Source: Palleniella muris
GTDB lineage: Bacteria; Bacteroidota; Bacteroidia; Bacteroidales; Bacteroidaceae
Length of the DNA stretch: 64,000 nucleotides
Reading direction: 5' to 3'
Assembly: GCF_004792655.1 (NCBI RefSeq)
Contig: NZ_SRZC01000014.1
Location: 37,075 to 101,074, forward strand
Shown here: one piece after another, positions 7,650 through 18,179 of the stretch
Numbering within the stretch: position 1 is the stretch's first letter
Layout: every line of letters starts with the position of its first letter
Made by a program: the position numbers and the translations under genes
The notes under the pieces: model-generated
Database searches by the model: none
Told to the model about the DNA's origin: nothing
The model's input: the letters and a program-made list of their open reading frames with translations, nothing else

Positions 7650-10600
7650 ATGAACTTTACAAAAATTTTGCAGTCGCTGTTCGGTAATAAGTCGACACGC
7701 GATATGAAACTCATACAGCCTTACGTCGAGAAGGTGAAGGTGGCGTATGAGGAAGTCCGCATGCTGGACAACGACCAGCTCCGCGCCAAGACAAATGAAC
7801 TCCGGTTGTTTATCCATGAGAAAGGCGTGGAGAAGCAGAAACAGATAGAGCAGTTGAAGGCGTCTATCGAGCAGACACCTATTGATGAGCGTGAGCCAAT
7901 CTTCAACGAGATTGACAAACTGGACAAGGAGGTGCTTGACCTTTACGAGGAGGCTCTTAACGAGGTTATGCCTGTCGCATTCTCCATTGTGAAGGAGACT
8001 GCACGCCGTTTCGCCGAGAATGAGGAGACCATTGTCACAGCCACAGACTTTGACCGTGAGCTTGCTGCCAATCCGGCTAACGACTTTGTGACCATCGACG
8101 GTGACAAAGCCATATACCACAACCATTGGACAGCGGGCGGAAACGACCTGAAATGGGAGATGGTGCATTACGATGTGCAGCTCTTCGGTGGTACGGTGCT
8201 TCATCAGGGAAAGATTGCCGAGATGGCTACCGGTGAGGGTAAGACACTCGTTGCAACGCTCCCAGTGTTCCTTAATGCCTTGACAGGCAACGGTGTGCAT
8301 GTGGTCACTGTCAATGATTATCTTGCAAAGCGTGACTCCGAGTGGATGGGACCTCTCTATGAGTTCCACGGTCTTTCCGTTGACTGTATAGACAAGCATC
8401 AGCCAAACTCTGACGAGCGCCGCAAGGCATACAACGCTGACATCACTTTCGGTACGAACAATGAATTCGGTTTCGACTACCTTCGTGACAATATGGCACT
8501 CTCTCCGTCTGACCTCGTGCAGCGCCGCCACAACTACGCCATAGTCGACGAGGTCGACTCCGTGCTCATCGACGACGCGCGTACTCCACTTATCATCTCC
8601 GGTCCTGTACCTAAGGGCGATGACCAGATGTTCGAAGAGTACCAGCCTCTTGTCGAGCGACTTGTGAATGTGCAGCGTCAGCTTGCCACACAGTATCTTG
8701 CCGAGGCTAAGGCGAAAATCTCTGAAGGCACAAAACTTCTTGAGGAGGGTAAGAAAAACGAGGGCAATGCGCTTTGTGACGAGGGCTTCCTCTCACTGTA
8801 CCGCTCTTATAAGGCTCTTCCTAAGAACAAGCCGCTCATCAAATATCTCTCCGAGGAAGGTATAAAGGCAGGTATGCTGAAGACCGAAGAGCATTACATG
8901 GAGAACAACAACCGCAGGATGCCTGAGGCTGTTGAGCCACTGTTCTTCGTTGTTGACGAGAAGATGAACTCCTGTGACCTTACCGACAAGGGTACTGCAT
9001 GGCTTGCAGGAGAGGTTAAGCAGGAAGACCTCTTTGTCATTCCTGACATAACTTCCGCACTTTCTGCACTGGAGAATGAGAAGAATCTCTCAGAGGAGGA
9101 GCGTCTGGAGAAGAAGGATGCAATGATGGCGCACTATGCCATACAGTCAGAACGTGTGCACACACTGCAGCAGCTCCTTAAGGCTTACTGCATGTTCAAC
9201 AAGGATGATGAGTATGTTGTCATAGACGGACAAGTGAAGATTGTCGACGAGCAGACAGGTCGTATCATGGAAGGACGCCGCTGGTCTGACGGACTTCATC
9301 AGGCTGTCGAGGCAAAGGAGCATGTGAGAGTGGAGGCGGCTACACAGACTTTCGCCACCATCACTCTGCAGAACTATTTCCGCATGTACCACAAACTGGC
9401 AGGTATGACCGGTACAGCGTCTACCGAAGCCGGTGAGTTCTGGGACATCTACAAACTTGATGTTGTGGAGATTCCTACAAACCGTCCTATTGCCCGCTTT
9501 GACCTTGAAGACCGTGTCTATAAGACAGCGCGTGAGAAATACAATGCTGTCATAGACGAGGTTGTCGAGATGCGTGAGTCCGGACGCCCGGTACTTGTGG
9601 GTACCACATCCGTGGAAATATCTGAACTTCTCTCACGTATGCTCAAAATGCGCAACATACCGCATCAGGTGCTTAACGCGAAACTGCATCAGAAGGAGGC
9701 GGACATTGTCGCCCTTGCAGGTCAGTCGACAAAGGGACTTGTCACTATCGACGGCAAGCAGGAGGAGCGTCTTCTCGGTGCGGTGACCATTGCCACTAAC
9801 ATGGCTGGCCGTGGTACCGATATCAAGCTCTCCGCAGAGGTTAAGGCTGCAGGTGGTCTGGCAATTATCGGTACGGAACGCCATGAGAGCCGCCGCGTTG
9901 ACCGTCAGCTTCGAGGCCGTGCCGGCCGTCAGGGTGACCCGGGATCTTCCGTGTTCTATGTCTCTCTTGAGGACAAACTGATGCGTCTTTTCGCTTCCGA
10001 GCGTATCGCATCGGTAATGGACCGCCTCGGATTCAAGGAGGGTGAGCGTATCGAAAGCTCAATGATTACCAACGCAATCGAGCGTGCGCAGAAGAAGGTT
10101 GAGGAGAATCATTTCGGAACACGTAAGCGTCTGTTGGAATATGATGACGTGATGAACAAGCAGCGTACTGTTATCTATGAGAAGCGCCGTCACGCTCTTA
10201 TGGGCGAGCGTATAGGTATGGACATCGCAAACCTTATCTGGGATCGTGTCGTATCTATCACAGAGAACAATGATTACGTGGGTTGCCGTGAGCAGTTCCT
10301 TAAGGTTCTTGCCATAGAATGTCCGTTCACAGAGGATGAACTGAAGTCAGGAAAGTTTGCAGAACTGGAGGAGCGTGCTTTCCAGGCTGCCATGGAGTCA
10401 TTCAATCGTAAGACAACACGCATCCGCGAGCAGGCTTGGCCTACAATCAAGGCTGTGTATGAGGAGCAGGGACATATCTATACAAGAATCGTTGTGCCTG
10501 TCACTGACGGCAAATTTGTCTACCAGTTGCCTTGCGACCTTAAGGAGGCTTACGAGACAGAGTGCGCTTCCATCGTCAAGCAGTTTGAGAAGACAACAAT

Positions 10601-11051
10601 GCTCCGTATCATCGACGACGCATGGAAAGAGAATCTGCGCCAGCTTGATGAACTGAAGCACTCTTCACAGAACGCAAGTTACGAGCAGAAAGACCCGCTT
10701 CTCGTATTCAAACTTGAGAGTGTGAAGCTGTGGGACAACATGATTAATGACATGAACGACCGTATGGCATCAATCCTTATGAGAGGACAGCTGCCGGAGC
10801 AGAACCCGGAACAGGTTCGTGAGGCTGCACCTGAGGAGCATCAGCAGCGCTTCCAGGAGTCTAAGGATGACGCGGACAATCCGGGACAGAACGAGATGTC
10901 GGAGACTCAGCAGCAGATGCGCCAGGCGGTACAGCAGCAACAGCAGGTGAACCACACTCCTGTTGTGCGTGACAAGATGCCTCGCCCTAATGACCCATGT
11001 CCTTGCGGTTCAGGCAAGAAATTCAAGAAGTGCCACGGTAAAGGACTTTAA
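7650..11051 (+). CDS. secA: Preprotein translocase ATPase SecA
   Basis: The 1133-aa protein is the motor of the Sec pathway, driving unfolded proteins through SecYEG at the inner membrane. Walker A is MATGEGKT (about 191-198) and the DEAD-type box is [20 protein letters not shown] (about 298 on). Motifs [19 protein letters not shown] and [15 protein letters not shown] mark the second nucleotide-binding domain. The protein ends in the zinc-binding SEC-C motif ([13 protein letters not shown]), which binds SecB/ribosome. It is longer than E. coli SecA (901 aa) because of insertions around residues 330-440, as in other Bacteroidota, and a Gln-rich linker (about 1065-1105). It has its own promoter. 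Confidence 0.98.
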   Translation: MNFTKILQSLFGNKSTRDMKLIQPYVEKVKVAYEEVRMLDNDQLRAKTNELRLFIHEKGVEKQKQIEQLKASIEQTPIDEREPIFNEIDKLDKEVLDLYEEALNEVMPVAFSIVKETARRFAENEETIVTATDFDRELAANPANDFVTIDGDKAIYHNHWTAGGNDLKWEMVHYDVQLFGGTVLHQGKIAEMATGEGKTLVATLPVFLNALTGNGVHVVTVNDYLAKRDSEWMGPLYEFHGLSVDCIDKHQPNSDERRKAYNADITFGTNNEFGFDYLRDNMALSPSDLVQRRHNYAIVDEVDSVLIDDARTPLIISGPVPKGDDQMFEEYQPLVERLVNVQRQLATQYLAEAKAKISEGTKLLEEGKKNEGNALCDEGFLSLYRSYKALPKNKPLIKYLSEEGIKAGMLKTEEHYMENNNRRMPEAVEPLFFVVDEKMNSCDLTDKGTAWLAGEVKQEDLFVIPDITSALSALENEKNLSEEERLEKKDAMMAHYAIQSERVHTLQQLLKAYCMFNKDDEYVVIDGQVKIVDEQTGRIMEGRRWSDGLHQAVEAKEHVRVEAATQTFATITLQNYFRMYHKLAGMTGTASTEAGEFWDIYKLDVVEIPTNRPIARFDLEDRVYKTAREKYNAVIDEVVEMRESGRPVLVGTTSVEISELLSRMLKMRNIPHQVLNAKLHQKEADIVALAGQSTKGLVTIDGKQEERLLGAVTIATNMAGRGTDIKLSAEVKAAGGLAIIGTERHESRRVDRQLRGRAGRQGDPGSSVFYVSLEDKLMRLFASERIASVMDRLGFKEGERIESSMITNAIERAQKKVEENHFGTRKRLLEYDDVMNKQRTVIYEKRRHALMGERIGMDIANLIWDRVVSITENNDYVGCREQFLKVLAIECPFTEDELKSGKFAELEERAFQAAMESFNRKTTRIREQAWPTIKAVYEEQGHIYTRIVVPVTDGKFVYQLPCDLKEAYETECASIVKQFEKTTMLRIIDDAWKENLRQLDELKHSSQNASYEQKDPLLVFKLESVKLWDNMINDMNDRMASILMRGQLPEQNPEQVREAAPEEHQQRFQESKDDADNPGQNEMSETQQQMRQAVQQQQQVNHTPVVRDKMPRPNDPCPCGSGKKFKKCHGKGL

Positions 11052-11055
11052 CCGG

Positions 11056-11088
11056 TATGCCGGACACTGGTGAAGGGTGTCCGGCATA
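11056..11088. terminator. Hairpin downstream of secA
   Basis: TATGCCGGACAC and GTGTCCGGCATA form a 12-bp stem with a 9-base loop five bases after the secA stop. No clear T-tract follows, so it may stabilise the 3' end or terminate weakly before serS. Confidence 0.55.
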
Positions 11089-11147
11089 TCCGGATATGCT
11101 GTGATGGCATATATATAATAAGGTGTGAAAGATTAATATAAAATACA

Positions 11148-12467
11148 ATGCTTACATTAAAACAAATAACAGAGGAGTATGACCGCGTGGTCAGCGGTCT
11201 TGAGAAAAAGAACTTCAAAGGTGCAAAAGAGGCTGTCGATAAGGCAATAAACATAGACAAGGCACGTCGCGATGCACAGACCCAGCTTGACGCTATATTG
11301 GCGGAAAGCAAGAAATTCGCTGCTGAAATCGGCAAGATGATGAAGCAGGGAATGAAGGAGGAAGCTGAAAAGGCAAAGGCAGAGGTGGCAAAACTGAAGA
11401 CTGTTGCCGCTGAACTTGAGCAGAAGAAAGCTGCCGCACAGGACGAACTGAATGCACATCTGTGCACAATCCCTAATATTCCTTATGACGAAGTGCCGGA
11501 AGGAATATGTGCAGAAGATAACTGGGTTGTGAAATCCAATCTCAAAGAATGTGTCCTTGGACAGGATACTGTAGGCAACTGGGATTGCAATCCTGACAAT
11601 GGCGAAGCAAAGCTGCCTCATTGGGAACTGGCAAAGAAGTACAATCTGATTGACTTTGATCTCGGTGTTAAGATTACAGGTGCAGGCTTCCCTGTCTATA
11701 TAGGAAAGGGAGCACGCCTGCAGCGTGCGCTCATCAATTTCTTCCTTGCTGAAGCTGGAAAGGCCGGATATACGGAGATTATTCCTCCTACAGTCGTCAA
11801 TCAGGCTTCCGGATACGGTACAGGACAGCTTCCTGACAAGGAAGGACAGATGTATCATTGTAATCTTGACGATCTCTATCTTATCCCTACAGCGGAGGTT
11901 CCTGTGACAAACATCTATCGTGATGTCATTCTTGACGAGAAGGATTTGCCTATAAAGAACTGCGCATACACACAGTGTTTCCGCCGTGAGGCTGGCTCTT
12001 ATGGTAAGGAGGTGCGTGGTCTGAACCGCCTGCATGAGTTTTCCAAGATAGAGATTGTTCGCATCGATACTCCACAGCATTCAAAGGAGAGCCATAAGGA
12101 AATGCTTGAGCATGTCGAGGGACTGCTGAAGAAGCTCGAACTTCCATACCGCATACTGCGTCTGTGTGGTGGTGACGCTTCCTTCACGTCAGCAATCTGC
12201 TATGACTTTGAGGTGTATTCAGAGGCTCAGCACCGTTGGTTGGAGGTGTCTTCCGTATCTAATTTCGACACATATCAGGCTAACCGCCTGAAGTGCCGCT
12301 ATCGCAATGCGGAGACAAAGAAGACAGAACTGTGTCACACACTTAACGGTTCCGCACTCGCTCTTCCACGTATCGTTGCTGCCATATTGGAGAACAACCA
12401 GACAGAGAACGGTATAAAGGTTCCTGCTGCACTTGTTCCTTATATGGGCTGTGACATGATTGACTAA
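11148..12467 (+). CDS. serS: Seryl-tRNA synthetase
   Basis: This 439-aa class II synthetase charges tRNA-Ser. Residues ~25-105 form a long Lys/Glu/Ala-rich coiled-coil arm that grips the tRNA variable arm. Motif 2 is CFRREAGSYGKEVRGLNRLHEF (around residue 268-290) and motif 3 is NGSALALPRIVAAILENNQ near the C-terminus. TAEVPVTN and the FEVYSEAQHRWLEVSS region are also typical. Length is normal. It lies 96 bp after secA, separated by a hairpin, and is followed by a strong GC-rich terminator. Confidence 0.98.
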   Translation: MLTLKQITEEYDRVVSGLEKKNFKGAKEAVDKAINIDKARRDAQTQLDAILAESKKFAAEIGKMMKQGMKEEAEKAKAEVAKLKTVAAELEQKKAAAQDELNAHLCTIPNIPYDEVPEGICAEDNWVVKSNLKECVLGQDTVGNWDCNPDNGEAKLPHWELAKKYNLIDFDLGVKITGAGFPVYIGKGARLQRALINFFLAEAGKAGYTEIIPPTVVNQASGYGTGQLPDKEGQMYHCNLDDLYLIPTAEVPVTNIYRDVILDEKDLPIKNCAYTQCFRREAGSYGKEVRGLNRLHEFSKIEIVRIDTPQHSKESHKEMLEHVEGLLKKLELPYRILRLCGGDASFTSAICYDFEVYSEAQHRWLEVSSVSNFDTYQANRLKCRYRNAETKKTELCHTLNGSALALPRIVAAILENNQTENGIKVPAALVPYMGCDMID

Positions 12468-12484
12468 CAAACATATAACAGACA

Positions 12485-12517
12485 GCCGCCCCGAATCATG
12501 GGGCGGCACTCTTTCTT
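12485..12517 (+). terminator. serS terminator
   Basis: GCCGCCCC and GGGGCGGC form an 8-bp GC stem with a 7-base loop, followed by the T-rich ACTCTTTCTT. Confidence 0.75.
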
Positions 12518-12561
12518 GCCATAGCTGAGGCTTTGTAAGAAAGGGACATGGAACAGTTCTT

Positions 12562-14100
12562 ATGGTAACATTCATTCTCAGTTTATTGCTTCTTGTCATC
12601 GGCTATTGCGCCTATGGGCGCTTTGTGGAGAAGACCTTCGGTCCGGATGACCGTCCGACACCGGCTGTGACAAAAGCCGATGGTGTTGATTATATTGTGC
12701 TGCCGGGTTGGAAGATATTCATGATTCAGTTCCTGAACATTGCCGGTACAGGACCTATTTTCGGAGCGATAATGGGAATCTGGTATGGACCTGCCGCCTA
12801 TCTGTGGATTGTTTTCGGTTGCATCTTTGCCGGTGCGATGCACGATTATCTGTCGGGCATGATGTCTATACGCAATGGCGGATGCAGTCTTCCTGAGATA
12901 ATAGGGATTTATCTTGGACAAAAAGCAAAGCGTGTGATGCTCCTTTTCTCTGTCCTGCTTCTGATTATGGTAGGTGCGGTGTTCGTTCTCAGTCCGGCTT
13001 CATTGCTTGCCACTCTTTGCAGAGATGTGTATGACGGTGCATTTGATAATCTTCTGCTGTGGATTGTTGTGATATTCGCATACTATGTCATAGCCACAAT
13101 GATGCCGGTGGATAAGATTATAGGCAAGATTTATCCTGTCTTTGCCATTGCGCTGATATTCATGGCTATAGGGCTGATGATTATGCTGTTTGTCCATTTC
13201 CCGGCATTGCCGGAGCTATGGGACGGTCTTGGCAACATGGGTGTTGACAGATTAGGCATTAAAGACCCGGATCCATTGTTCCCTGCTCTGTTCATCACTA
13301 TTGCCTGCGGTGCCATAAGTGGATTCCATGCCACACAGACACCACTCATGGCAAGGTGTGTGAAGTCCGAGAAGATGTGCCGTCCGATATTCTATGGTGC
13401 AATGATTACCGAGGGAATCATCGCGTTGGTATGGGCTACGGTATCGAGCTATTTCTTCTATGCTGACGGTTGGCGTGATGTTCTTGCAGCCACAGCTCCG
13501 GAACAGATAGCCGTTGTGGAGCGTCAGTTACAGGAAGGAGCGAACATTACCCAGGTATTCGGAAATGCGGCAGAGGTCGTTATGATAATGTGCAACAGCT
13601 GGCTTGGTGCTGCAGGTGGCATTCTTGCCGTCCTTGGAGTGGTTGCAGCCCCGATAACAAGTGGGGATACGGCACTCCGTTCTGCAAGATTGATTATCGC
13701 GGAGTCTCTCCGTATGGATCAGAAGCCTGTGATGAAGCGTCTGTATATATGCATTCCGATGTTCATTCTTACCATCGCTATTCTTGTATGGCAGATGGAA
13801 AACAAGGACGGTTTTAACATTATATGGAAATATTTCGGTTGGGCAAACCAGACATTGTCAGTGTTTACCTTATGGGCTATTACCGTATATCTAACGTTGA
13901 AAGGAAAGAACTGCCTTATAAGCCTTGTTCCGGCGGTGTTCATGACAGTGGTATGCACTACATTCCTGTTCATATCCAAGCAGGCAATAGGTCTGAATGC
14001 TGAGGTGTCATATCTTATAGGCGGGCTTGCGGGACTTTGTTCTCTTATCGTTTTCCTGCGTTGGAGGAACAAGAACATGACATCCTGTAATCATGATTGA
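12562..14100 (+). CDS. cstA: CstA-family carbon starvation / peptide-pyruvate transporter
   Basis: The 512-aa protein has roughly a dozen hydrophobic helices. It carries the CstA-family core: FLNIAGTGPIFGAIMGIWYGP, GCIFAGAMHDYLSGMMS, GFHATQTPLMARC and APITSGDTALRSARL. E. coli CstA (701 aa) and BtsT take up peptides or pyruvate during carbon limitation; this shorter form is usual in Bacteroidota. The substrate cannot be told from sequence. The start is ATG 12562 (MVTFILSLLLLVIGY). No promoter match was seen in the 45 bases between the serS terminator and the start. Confidence 0.85.
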   Translation: MVTFILSLLLLVIGYCAYGRFVEKTFGPDDRPTPAVTKADGVDYIVLPGWKIFMIQFLNIAGTGPIFGAIMGIWYGPAAYLWIVFGCIFAGAMHDYLSGMMSIRNGGCSLPEIIGIYLGQKAKRVMLLFSVLLLIMVGAVFVLSPASLLATLCRDVYDGAFDNLLLWIVVIFAYYVIATMMPVDKIIGKIYPVFAIALIFMAIGLMIMLFVHFPALPELWDGLGNMGVDRLGIKDPDPLFPALFITIACGAISGFHATQTPLMARCVKSEKMCRPIFYGAMITEGIIALVWATVSSYFFYADGWRDVLAATAPEQIAVVERQLQEGANITQVFGNAAEVVMIMCNSWLGAAGGILAVLGVVAAPITSGDTALRSARLIIAESLRMDQKPVMKRLYICIPMFILTIAILVWQMENKDGFNIIWKYFGWANQTLSVFTLWAITVYLTLKGKNCLISLVPAVFMTVVCTTFLFISKQAIGLNAEVSYLIGGLAGLCSLIVFLRWRNKNMTSCNHD

Positions 14101-14147
14101 CATGTTTTATTCAGGAAGTTATAAGTATTCATTATAAACTTAAAGTT

Positions 14148-14633
14148 ATGAAAAAAATCTGTATGGTGCTTGTAGCACTGGCAATGGCACTCACAGCAAG
14201 TGCACAGTTTGAAGAAGGAAAGTTCTATACCAACGCTTCATTGGATGGTCTTGGTGTGAGTTACAATGGTGCAAGTGGCTTGAAATTCGGTGTCTCGGCA
14301 CAAGCAGGTTACTTCATTGTTGACAACTGGATGGTTCTTGCTAAAGCTGGATTCTCCACACAGACAAAGGAGTCGTCCGGCAATACCGTCCTTTCCTTAG
14401 GTGCCGGTGCAAGATATTATATTATTCAGAACGGGTTGTATTTGGGTTTGAACGCACAGTATAAGCATGCACACAACTATAATGACCTTGTTCCCGAAAT
14501 CGAGATTGGTTATGCTTTCTTTGTGAACAAGCATGTCACAATAGAACCGGCGCTTTACTATGACCAATCATTCAAAGACCATGGCAACTTCTCCACAATA
14601 GGAGCACGTGTAGGTATGGGATTCTATTTCTAA
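14148..14633 (+). CDS. Small outer-membrane beta-barrel protein (OmpA/OmpW-like barrel)
   Basis: ATG 14148 gives 161 aa with a signal peptide (MKKICMVLVALAMALTASAQ). The mature part has eight or so amphipathic strands rich in Gly/Tyr, such as FKFGVSAQAGYFIVDNW-like and LSLGAGARYYIIQNGLYLG segments, and ends in the aromatic strand RVGMGFYF, typical of a C-terminal barrel strand. It resembles the 'outer membrane beta-barrel' small porin-like families of Bacteroidota. No periplasmic OmpA peptidoglycan domain is present. A more upstream in-frame start at 14097 would overlap cstA and hide the signal peptide. Confidence 0.75.
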   Translation: MKKICMVLVALAMALTASAQFEEGKFYTNASLDGLGVSYNGASGLKFGVSAQAGYFIVDNWMVLAKAGFSTQTKESSGNTVLSLGAGARYYIIQNGLYLGLNAQYKHAHNYNDLVPEIEIGYAFFVNKHVTIEPALYYDQSFKDHGNFSTIGARVGMGFYF

Positions 14634-14688
14634 AAATACATACAGGCATAGGGAAATATATGTTTTTCTATGCCTTTAATTTTTTATA

Positions 14689-16356
14689 ATGATGAAAAAA
14701 TACATAATCTTATTGACACTATTGACAGTGTCCTCTCTCCCTTCGTTCTCATGTACCAATCTTATCGTTGGCAAGAAAGCCTCCAAGGACGGTTCTGTGC
14801 TATGCAGCTATTCTGCCGATTCCTATGGAATGTTCATCGGACTCTGCCATTATCCCGCCGGCAAGCATAAGCCCGGAGAGATGAGGAAGATATACGACTG
14901 GGACACAAACAAGTATTGGGGTGAGATTCCTGAAGCTCTGGAGACATACAATGTAATAGGAAACATCAACGAATGGCAGGTGACCATTGCAGAGACAACC
15001 TATGGAGGCCGTGAGGAAATGTGTGACTCTACCGGTCTGATTGATTACGGTTCCCTTATATATATAGGTCTTCAGCGTTCCAAGACAGCACGCGAGGCTA
15101 TAAAGGTCATGACCTCTCTTGTTGAGAAATATGGCTTCAATTCTGAGGGAGAGACATTCACAATATGTGACCCGAATGAGGCTTGGATTATGGAAATGCA
15201 AGGCAAGGGTCCGGGTTCCAAGAGCGTTGTATGGGTTGCCCAGCGCATTCCTGACGATGCTATCTGTGCACATGCCAACCAGAGCCGCATCCGCCAGTTC
15301 GACATGAAGGACAAAAAGAATGTGATGTATTCAAAAGATGTCGTGAAATTCGCACGTGAAAAAGGGTGGTTCTCTGGCAAGGACAGTGAGTTCTCTTGGG
15401 CAGACGCCTATGCTCCGGCGGATTTTGGCGGCCGCAGATATTGTGATGCACGTGTCTGGTCTTTCTTCAACCGTTGGGCAGAAGGAGGTTTTGATGAGTA
15501 TCTTCCTTGGGCTCTCGGCAAGGACAAGGATGCCAAACCTATGCCGTTGTGGATAAAGGCAAAGCAAAAGCTTGGCGTTGAAGACCTTGAAGCGTCAATG
15601 CGCGACCATTATGAAGGTACGCCTTTGCGCCTTGACTGTGACAATGACCCGGGACAGGGACTGTATTCTGCCCCTTACCGTCCTACACCTTTGTCGTATG
15701 ACGTTGACGGTGTGACATATTTCAATGAGCGTCCGATTTCCACACAGCAGTCGGGTTTCACCTTTATTGCACAGATGCGTTCTTGGCTTCCGCGTCAGAT
15801 AGGCGGCATATTGTGGTTTGGCAATGACGATGCGAATATGGTTGCGTTCACTCCCTGCTACTGCTCCATGACGGTACAGCCAGAGTGTTACAACACTCCT
15901 GGTGCCGATGCGCTGCATTTCTCCATGGACAATGCCTATTGGGTATGCAATTGGGTGAGCAACATGGTTTATCCTCGCTACTCCATGATGTTCCCCTCTC
16001 TCAAGGAACTGCGTGACCGTCTTGATAATAAATATCTCTCCCAGCAGAAAGCTATAGAGGATGAAGCACAGAGAATCCTTACAGAAAAAGGCGAGCAGGC
16101 ATGTGCAAAGTATCTTAATGATTACAGTGTGCGTGAAGCGCAAGACATGTTGCGCCAATGGCGTGAACTTGCCATATACCTTATTGTCAAATACAATGAC
16201 ATGGCGGTAAAGCCGGAAAAGGACGGAAAGTTTGAACTTACTCCTCATGGTATCGGAGCCACGGTGAAGCGTCCCGGCTATACCGAGTCTGTACGCAAGG
16301 CTATTGCAAAGCAGACAGGTGAAAGGTATATCGTACCAAAGGACACAGAGAAATAA
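14689..16356 (+). CDS. pepD: C69-family dipeptidase
   Basis: The 555-aa exported peptidase has a signal peptide (MMKKYIILLTLLTVSSLPSFS) immediately followed by CTNLIVGKKASKDGS. In the C69 Ntn-hydrolase family the N-terminal Cys (here Cys22) is the nucleophile, so signal removal would expose it. Other family segments are WQVTIAETTYGGREE, LIDYGSLIYIGLQRSKTAREAI and CDPNEAWIMEM. It probably trims dipeptides in the periplasm or at the surface. Two adjacent ATGs (14689, 14692) make the exact start uncertain by one residue. It is followed by a terminator. Confidence 0.88.
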   Translation: MMKKYIILLTLLTVSSLPSFSCTNLIVGKKASKDGSVLCSYSADSYGMFIGLCHYPAGKHKPGEMRKIYDWDTNKYWGEIPEALETYNVIGNINEWQVTIAETTYGGREEMCDSTGLIDYGSLIYIGLQRSKTAREAIKVMTSLVEKYGFNSEGETFTICDPNEAWIMEMQGKGPGSKSVVWVAQRIPDDAICAHANQSRIRQFDMKDKKNVMYSKDVVKFAREKGWFSGKDSEFSWADAYAPADFGGRRYCDARVWSFFNRWAEGGFDEYLPWALGKDKDAKPMPLWIKAKQKLGVEDLEASMRDHYEGTPLRLDCDNDPGQGLYSAPYRPTPLSYDVDGVTYFNERPISTQQSGFTFIAQMRSWLPRQIGGILWFGNDDANMVAFTPCYCSMTVQPECYNTPGADALHFSMDNAYWVCNWVSNMVYPRYSMMFPSLKELRDRLDNKYLSQQKAIEDEAQRILTEKGEQACAKYLNDYSVREAQDMLRQWRELAIYLIVKYNDMAVKPEKDGKFELTPHGIGATVKRPGYTESVRKAIAKQTGERYIVPKDTEK

Positions 16357-16450
16357 TATGTTTGATATTGATGAAAATATTAATTAAAGCAGATTGTCTA
16401 TAATTTCAAAATAAGAACTACAGGTGGTATTTCTTGTTAATAATCTCAAA

Positions 16451-16495
16451 TGAGCGACAAATAATTTAACTTATCTGTCGCTCGTTTGTTTTTTA
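16451..16495 (+). terminator. Terminator after the C69 peptidase
   Basis: TGAGCGACA and TGTCGCTCG arms are followed by TTTGTTTTTTA. The loop is about 16 AT-rich bases. It precedes the rprX promoter box. Confidence 0.75.
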
Positions 16496-16499
16496 TTCA

Positions 16500-16507
16500 T
16501 ATCTTTG
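16500..16507 (+). promoter_or_regulatory. -7 promoter box for rprX
   Basis: TATCTTTG matches TAnnTTTG, 42 bases upstream of the ATG at 16550. No TTTG lies at the standard -33 distance; the nearest is 11 bases upstream, inside the terminator T-run. Confidence 0.6.
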
Positions 16508-16549
16508 CAGACGTAAATAAAACATACATCTAAATGTGAAAGAAAACCG

Positions 16550-18043
16550 ATGAAGAAAAAAACGATATGGATTATAGCCGTAATAATGGGCATCTCGTTT
16601 CTCGGACTCATCTACGTACAGGTGATGTATATGAAGGAGATGGTCAAGATGAAGAAGGAGCAATTCGACGAGTCTGTCAATCGTGCCCTTTATCAGGTAT
16701 CGCGTAATCTGGAAGTCAATGAGACTCTGCGTTATTTGGAAAAGGACATCAACGAGATAGAGCGCAAGGCGCGCCGCGATTCACTGTCATCTGTCACACC
16801 GTTCTCTTCGTTTGAGTTGAGCACCGTGACGACAAAGCCTTCACAGATGCCTAAGGCGATGATTCTCCGCAATGACAAGGGAACAATATCGCAGGCGTCC
16901 AAGGCAATGCAGGAGATGGTCCGTAACCGATATGTCTATCAGAAGGCATTGCTTGACGAAGTCGTCTACTCACTCCTCTACAGTGCGTCTGACAAACCAT
17001 TGCGCGAGCGTATCAATTTCAAGTTGCTTGACCAGGATCTGAAAGCAGAATTGATGAACAATGGCATAAACATACTGTATCATTTCAGTGTTACAACACA
17101 GGACGGACGTGAGGTCTACCGTTGTTCTGACTATACAGATGATGGTGAGGAAAACAGTTACTCGCAGATTCTGTTCCGTAACGACCCACAACAGAAGATG
17201 GGTGTCGTGCATATCCATTTCCCTAATATGGGCAGCTATATCTTCTCAAGCGTGAGATTCATGATACCGGCATTGGCATTCTCCTGCATCCTGCTCGTAA
17301 CGTTCATATTCACAATCTTTATCGTGTTCCGTCAAAAGAAACTCACAGAAATAAAGAATGATTTCATCAACAATATGACCCATGAGCTGAAAACGCCTAT
17401 ATCCAGCATCTCCCTTGCAGCACAAATGCTTGGAGACGAGGCAGTAACGAAATCTCCACAGATGATGGCTCATCTTGGAATGGTGGTGCAGGATGAATCA
17501 AAACGTCTGCGTTTCCTTGTTGAGAAAGTGCTTCAAATGTCAATGTTCGACCGCCAGAAAGCTATTTTCAAGCCAAAGGAACTGGATCTTAACGAGATGG
17601 TTGAAAACGCAGCACAGTCATTCCAACTGCGCGTTGAGCATACAGGAGGCAAGATTTACACAGAGATTGAGGCAATAGATTCAGCACTGCTTGTCGACGA
17701 AATACATTTCACTAACGCCATCTTCAACCTGATGGACAACGCTGTGAAGTATTCCAAGCCTGACCAGCCACTTTACATCTATCTTCGCACATGGAATGAT
17801 GCGAATCATCTTTACCTCTCAATCCGTGACACAGGTCTGGGAATGAAGAAAGAGGTGCTGAGGAAAATCTGGGACAAGTTCTACCGCGCCCACACCGGCA
17901 ACCGCCATGATGTCAAAGGATTCGGTCTCGGACTGGCGTATGTGAAGAAGATTGTGGAGCTCCATAACGGCAAAATAAGCGTAGAGTCTGTGCTTGGCGA
18001 AGGGACAACGTTTGTCATACAGCTCCCGATTATCGATGAATAA
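16550..18043 (+). CDS. rprX: Sensor histidine kinase RprX
   Basis: The 497-aa inner-membrane kinase has one N-terminal helix (about 5-25), a ~215-residue periplasmic sensor region, and a second helix (about 242-266). The HisKA motif NDFINNMTHELKTPISS follows, with the phospho-acceptor His at residue 278. HATPase boxes are NLMDNAVKYS (N), DTGLGMKKE (G1) and GFGLGLAYVKK (G2). It closely resembles Bacteroides RprX, whose partner RprY follows 136 bp downstream. The signal it senses is not deducible. Confidence 0.9.
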   Translation: MKKKTIWIIAVIMGISFLGLIYVQVMYMKEMVKMKKEQFDESVNRALYQVSRNLEVNETLRYLEKDINEIERKARRDSLSSVTPFSSFELSTVTTKPSQMPKAMILRNDKGTISQASKAMQEMVRNRYVYQKALLDEVVYSLLYSASDKPLRERINFKLLDQDLKAELMNNGINILYHFSVTTQDGREVYRCSDYTDDGEENSYSQILFRNDPQQKMGVVHIHFPNMGSYIFSSVRFMIPALAFSCILLVTFIFTIFIVFRQKKLTEIKNDFINNMTHELKTPISSISLAAQMLGDEAVTKSPQMMAHLGMVVQDESKRLRFLVEKVLQMSMFDRQKAIFKPKELDLNEMVENAAQSFQLRVEHTGGKIYTEIEAIDSALLVDEIHFTNAIFNLMDNAVKYSKPDQPLYIYLRTWNDANHLYLSIRDTGLGMKKEVLRKIWDKFYRAHTGNRHDVKGFGLGLAYVKKIVELHNGKISVESVLGEGTTFVIQLPIIDE

Positions 18044-18179
18044 CCAACAGGGTGATTCCCAATGGCATGTGTCATACATTCCTTTCGGTCAAAGACTCTG
18101 CAAACATAGAGCAGACGGATAAACAACAAATATAAGGAAATAATTAATAAGAGATTGTTTAACATAAAACTTAATCATT

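Noticed and set aside
7506..8531. A 341-codon open frame on the minus strand
   Set aside because: It overlaps the secA promoter and N-terminus in antisense and shows no family features.
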